The translations under genes and the position numbers were made by a program. The notes beneath the pieces were generated by a model. That model was not told where the DNA came from. It made no database searches and worked only from the letters and a program-made list of their open reading frames with translations. Positions 38,407 to 40,166 of a DNA stretch of 40,166 nt are shown piece by piece (the first letter of the stretch is position 1; each line of letters begins with the position of its first letter). Source of the stretch: a virus. The stretch spans positions 1 to 40,166 of the IMG/VR virus record IMGVR_UViG_3300044821_000021. One strand, 5' to 3'.

Positions 38407-38664
38407 CTATACTCCTTTCTTCTTATCCACGTGGTTCTTGATTCCTGCGTCCATTCCCATTCGTAATATGCGTAATGCCTCTCTATGATCTGGGGCAGTC
38501 TCATATAACGCTACGGTCACGTAACGAATGATGAGATAGAATAACTCACCAGTCTCTATATCATCAATATGTGCTTCTAAGACAGTCAATAAGTCCTCTT
38601 CTAAATCGTTTATCTTGTCTTGCGTCAAAATCTTATTGACGTTAGACTGAGGTAGATTTTTCAT
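38407..38664 (-). CDS. Hypothetical protein, first gene of the leftward regulatory operon (85 aa)
   Basis: ATG 38664 (leftward) has AGGAG 5 bases upstream. A longer frame from 38712 would have to be translated through a hairpin and has no such site. The product is helical and acidic in the first half (KINDLEEDLLTVLEAHIDD), with LFYLIIRYVTVALYE as a hydrophobic helix, and ends KKKGV. No family recognised. Confidence 0.7.
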   Translation of the reverse strand: MKNLPQSNVNKILTQDKINDLEEDLLTVLEAHIDDIETGELFYLIIRYVTVALYETAPDHREALRILRMGMDAGIKNHVDKKKGV

Positions 38665-38675
38665 ATCGCTCCTAT

Positions 38676-38706
38676 GAGCCAGTTGCGAGCTGGCTCTTTT
38701 CTTGTT
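38676..38706 (+). terminator. Intrinsic terminator, plus strand
   Basis: GAGCCAG (38676-38682) and CTGGCTC (38690-38696) form a perfect 7-bp GC-rich stem with a 7-base loop, followed on the plus strand by TTTTCTTGTT. It lies in the 5' leader of the leftward operon, so it could stop rightward (antisense) transcripts coming from the replication operon. Confidence 0.7.
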
Positions 38707-38725
38707 ATACACGCCATGTTAGTAT

Positions 38726-38765
38726 ATTATATCAGTATATATCACTATTTAACTTAATCAGTCAA
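38726..38765 (-). promoter_or_regulatory. Promoter(s) for the leftward repressor-recombinase operon
   Basis: On the minus strand, TTGACT (38760-38765), 18 bases, TATATA (38736-38741) form a good sigma70 promoter; a perfect TATAAT lies at 38726-38731. Transcription would start about 50-65 bases before ATG 38664 and include the hairpin at 38676. Confidence 0.55.
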
Positions 38766-38867
38766 TACCAAAACAACTTTACTTTCATTTGTGTAGCATT
38801 GTTGTTGGCATTACATACACATATTCAGTCTCTTACAACTCATAATGCAATGGATTAAAATAATTAG

Positions 38868-38907
38868 TTGACACAAAAATAGACCAAGTTTCATGATTCG
38901 GTATAAT
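38868..38907 (+). promoter_or_regulatory. Rightward promoter for the small-terminase region
   Basis: A perfect TATAAT (38902-38907) has TAGACC 16 bases upstream (38880-38885) as the best-spaced -35. A perfect TTGACA at 38868-38873 is 28 bases away, too far for the same promoter unless activated. The start falls near 38914. Confidence 0.5.
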
Positions 38908-38913
38908 CAGTCT

Positions 38914-38959
38914 TGAACATAGCGACCGCTGCGCTTAGGCGGATTGGTATTCATGTTTA
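38914..38959 (+). other. Stem-loop at the predicted 5' end of the 38996 transcript
   Basis: TGAACAT (38914-38920) pairs with ATGTTTA (38953-38959) around an inner CCGCT/GGCGG stem (38926-38930 and 38938-38942) in a GC-rich patch. The outer stem starts at the predicted transcription start, so it could cap and protect the message. Confidence 0.4.
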
Positions 38960-38969
38960 GTCTATAGAC
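38960..38969. promoter_or_regulatory. 10-bp palindrome in the small-terminase leader
   Basis: GTCTATAGAC is a perfect palindrome, 27 bases before ATG 38996 and just downstream of the stem-loop. Operator candidate only. Confidence 0.25.
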
Positions 38970-38995
38970 CTGTAACACAAAGTAAAGAGTTAATT

Positions 38996-39412
38996 ATGGC
39001 AGGATTCCCTTCACTAGCTAAAGGTAACCAAATAGGCGAGACCGCTAAACGGCCTAAGCCAGGCATACCGCTTGATAAAAATATTTTGATAGAGCTGATA
39101 GAGAAACATGGTGGTAATATATCTAGAGTAGCTGATGCAATGGGTACAACTAGAGGTACTGTAAGACGTAGATGCCAGAATGATAAAGAGCTTGGTGAAG
39201 CTTTAGAAGATGCAAGAGAAAGAAGCATAGATGAATTAGAGAAGTCTTGTTGGGAAGATGCAATAGCTAATAGAGATACAGCACTACGCTGCTTCTTACT
39301 CAAGACGCAAGCTAAGCATAGAGGTTATGACCAAGACGAAGCTAAGAATGCAGCTAAGGATATAGCTACAGCAGCCTTTGACTTCATCATCAGCAAGCAA
39401 GACAAGAAGTAA
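38996..39412 (+). CDS. terS: Terminase small subunit (probable)
   Basis: The 138-residue protein has a helix-turn-helix (HGGNISRVADAMGTTRGTVRRR, about 39-60) typical of DNA-recognising small terminases. A helical oligomerisation region follows (ELGEALEDARERSIDELEK) with the DTALRCFLLKTQAKHRGYD block seen in many TerS proteins. It would select packaging sites and hand DNA to TerL. It lies about 7 kb before terL on the circle. The promoter and stem-loop just upstream give it separate control. Confidence 0.75.
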   Translation: MAGFPSLAKGNQIGETAKRPKPGIPLDKNILIELIEKHGGNISRVADAMGTTRGTVRRRCQNDKELGEALEDARERSIDELEKSCWEDAIANRDTALRCFLLKTQAKHRGYDQDEAKNAAKDIATAAFDFIISKQDKK

Positions 39413-39741
39413 TAGACCTCTCACAGCATGGTGTCACATGCATACTCACCTACATAAACAAGCTTTACTTTGGTAACTACGTGAACATGTGGTTACGATT
39501 GGTTGCCATGTAGGGTCCCATCCATATATTAAATACTTGATTCTAGTGACCACAGGACCCTAAGTAGTACCGGTACTATGTATCTATATATCTCATGACC
39601 TCTGCCATAAAGACTTCACTTTCTCACTTAAAGAAAGTCTTTTCAGATTACATCTAGATCGATCTATCATATAGACACCTACCTAGAAAAAAAACTCCCA
39701 GACTTTTGTGAATAAAGAAACCTATTTACTCTATTGAATAT
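39413..39741. other. Non-coding, palindrome-rich region after terS (packaging-site or RNA candidate)
   Basis: No convincing gene. It holds a 10-bp hairpin with loop GAAC (39473-39496, two G-U pairs), TAGGGTCC and GGACCCTA as an 8-bp stem (39511-39518, 39555-39562), and a perfect 14-bp palindrome TAGTACCGGTACTA (39565-39578). It also holds AAAGACTT/AAGTCTTT (39609-39616, 39635-39642) and TAGATCGATCTA (39655-39666). In many phages the packaging recognition site is in or near terS, so this is a reasonable pac candidate. Confidence 0.45.
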
Positions 39742-39822
39742 GGAGGTTAGAAGAATCTCATCACATGTAAAAAAATCCTCCCCAGAAAATATAGTGTTAT
39801 ATAGTGTGTGATAAAAAGGAGG
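39742..39822 (+). promoter_or_regulatory. Leader with two GGAGG copies competing for one CCTCC
   Basis: GGAGG at 39742-39746 and GGAGG at 39818-39822 (the ribosome site, 5 bases before ATG 39828) can each pair with CCTCC at 39777-39781. Pairing with the first frees the ribosome site; pairing with the second hides it. Two TATAGT boxes (39790-39795, 39800-39805) between them could be a promoter; TGTAAA at 39766 is the only nearby -35-like sequence. Confidence 0.4.
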
Positions 39823-39827
39823 TTTGT

Positions 39828-39986
39828 ATGAGAACACATAAGAATATTGCTATGACTGCATGGGAATGCATTACGAAAGCCATAGATGACTTTAATGATG
39901 ATAGTGCTGATGGTCATGTGGTGCATTATCCGAAAGAGTTGCAGGTGGATGGAGAGGTGTACTATGCCGAAGAGTTACAAGAATGA
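39828..39986 (+). CDS. Small acidic protein (52 aa)
   Basis: ATG 39828 follows a perfect GGAGG at 5-base spacing; an upstream in-frame GTG (39804) would place the ribosome site inside the gene. The product begins MRTHKNIAMTAWECI and is acidic (DDFNDDSADG, EELQE). First gene of the rightward small-gene operon that continues over the circular join. Function unknown. Confidence 0.7.
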   Translation: MRTHKNIAMTAWECITKAIDDFNDDSADGHVVHYPKELQVDGEVYYAEELQE

Positions 39987-40166
39987 TACACGAGATGGAT
40001 GAGTTGAGATTAGACATAGGTGTGATAATCAAGATTCTAAAGACGCGTTTAAAGAAGATGGAAAAGTCTAGTGAACAGATAAAGAAGGTTGAGGAATTTA
40101 ATTCATTGAGTAGAGAGATGCATCATCTTGAAACGGCTATAGATATGTTGAAGTGTGTGAATAGAT
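39983..40166 (+). CDS. Hypothetical protein, N-terminal part (continues at base 1)
   Basis: ATG overlaps the previous TGA as ATGA. The frame is open to the window end and, through the shared 127 bases, continues at base 1 and stops at 147, giving 67 residues. The product begins MIHEMDELRLDIGVI and is charged and helical. Confidence 0.75.
   Translation, partial: MIHEMDELRLDIGVIIKILKTRLKKMEKSSEQIKKVEEFNSLSREMHHLETAIDMLKCVNR
40040..40166. repeat. Right copy of 127-base end repeat (circular closure)
   Basis: Identical to bases 1-127; see the left copy. One of the two should be removed to obtain the circular sequence. Confidence 0.95.

Noticed and set aside
38665-38712. Longer start (16 more codons) for the 38407-38664 gene
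   Set aside because: It would pass through the terminator hairpin and lacks a ribosome site; ATG 38664 has AGGAG at ideal spacing.
1-40166. CRISPR arrays, insertion sequences, retroelement (DGR) or tRNA genes
   Set aside because: No regularly spaced repeats, transposase, reverse transcriptase or tRNA consensus was seen by eye; a profile search would be decisive.

Overview
This window is a complete, AT-rich, densely packed tailed-phage genome. The first 127 bases are repeated exactly as the last 127 (1-127 = 40040-40166), and an open gene runs across the join (39983 to the end, then 1 to 147). The contig therefore closes into a circle of about 40,039 unique bases. A repeat of exactly 127 is also the largest k-mer of a common short-read assembler, so it looks like assembly overlap on a circular or permuted genome rather than a biological terminal repeat. 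The virion genes are podovirus-like: large terminase, P22-like portal, acidic scaffold, N4-gp56-type major capsid protein, tail adaptor and hub proteins, three internal (ejection) proteins, then fibres and a beta-helix spike. I see no phage DNA or RNA polymerase, so host polymerases are presumably used. The host is unknown. Lipoprotein and signal-peptide sequences suggest a Gram-negative host. A GT92 glycosyltransferase with a signal peptide is weakly reminiscent of environmental chlamydiae, but that is a guess.

Layout. (a) 39828 round the join to 3514, plus strand: a coupled run of small unknown genes plus a complete Rnl5-type RNA ligase (1591-2568). (b) 3452-5910: small, mostly minus-strand genes, including a metallophosphoesterase and a gene cut by an in-frame TAA, around one plus-strand gene with a virion-type domain. 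(c) 6014-21333, plus: packaging and morphogenesis, with a strong hairpin terminator just after the capsid genes. (d) 21330-22001, minus: two or three small membrane proteins. (e) 22137-27814, plus: tail fibres and spike. (f) 27794-29223, minus: secreted glycosyltransferase and a membrane partner. (g) 29327-32348, minus: a recombination operon (PD-(D/E)XK nuclease, ERF annealing protein) followed by two tandem lipoproteins and several tiny lysine-rich proteins, ending at a terminator. (h) 32442-36893, plus: replication operon (small regulators, initiator with repeats inside it, DnaC-like loader, RusA resolvase). (i) 36646-38664, minus: serine recombinase, XRE repressor and small genes. (j) 38665-39827: promoters, small terminase, and a 415-base non-coding, palindrome-rich leader.

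Main points of interest: a candidate ncRNA at 32741-32899 that folds as a three-way junction joined to a minus-strand intrinsic terminator; a RusA gene whose last 82 codons lie antisense to the recombinase; the in-frame TAA in a conserved gene at 4618; three near-identical palindromes of form TGTAAA-N5-TTTAC; a leader with one CCTCC that can pair with either of two GGAGG sequences, one being the ribosome site; and at least eight small genes (37-56 codons) with good ribosome sites or coupled starts. Repressor plus recombinase suggests a temperate or plasmid-like lifestyle, but no attachment site was recognised. No endolysin was recognised.
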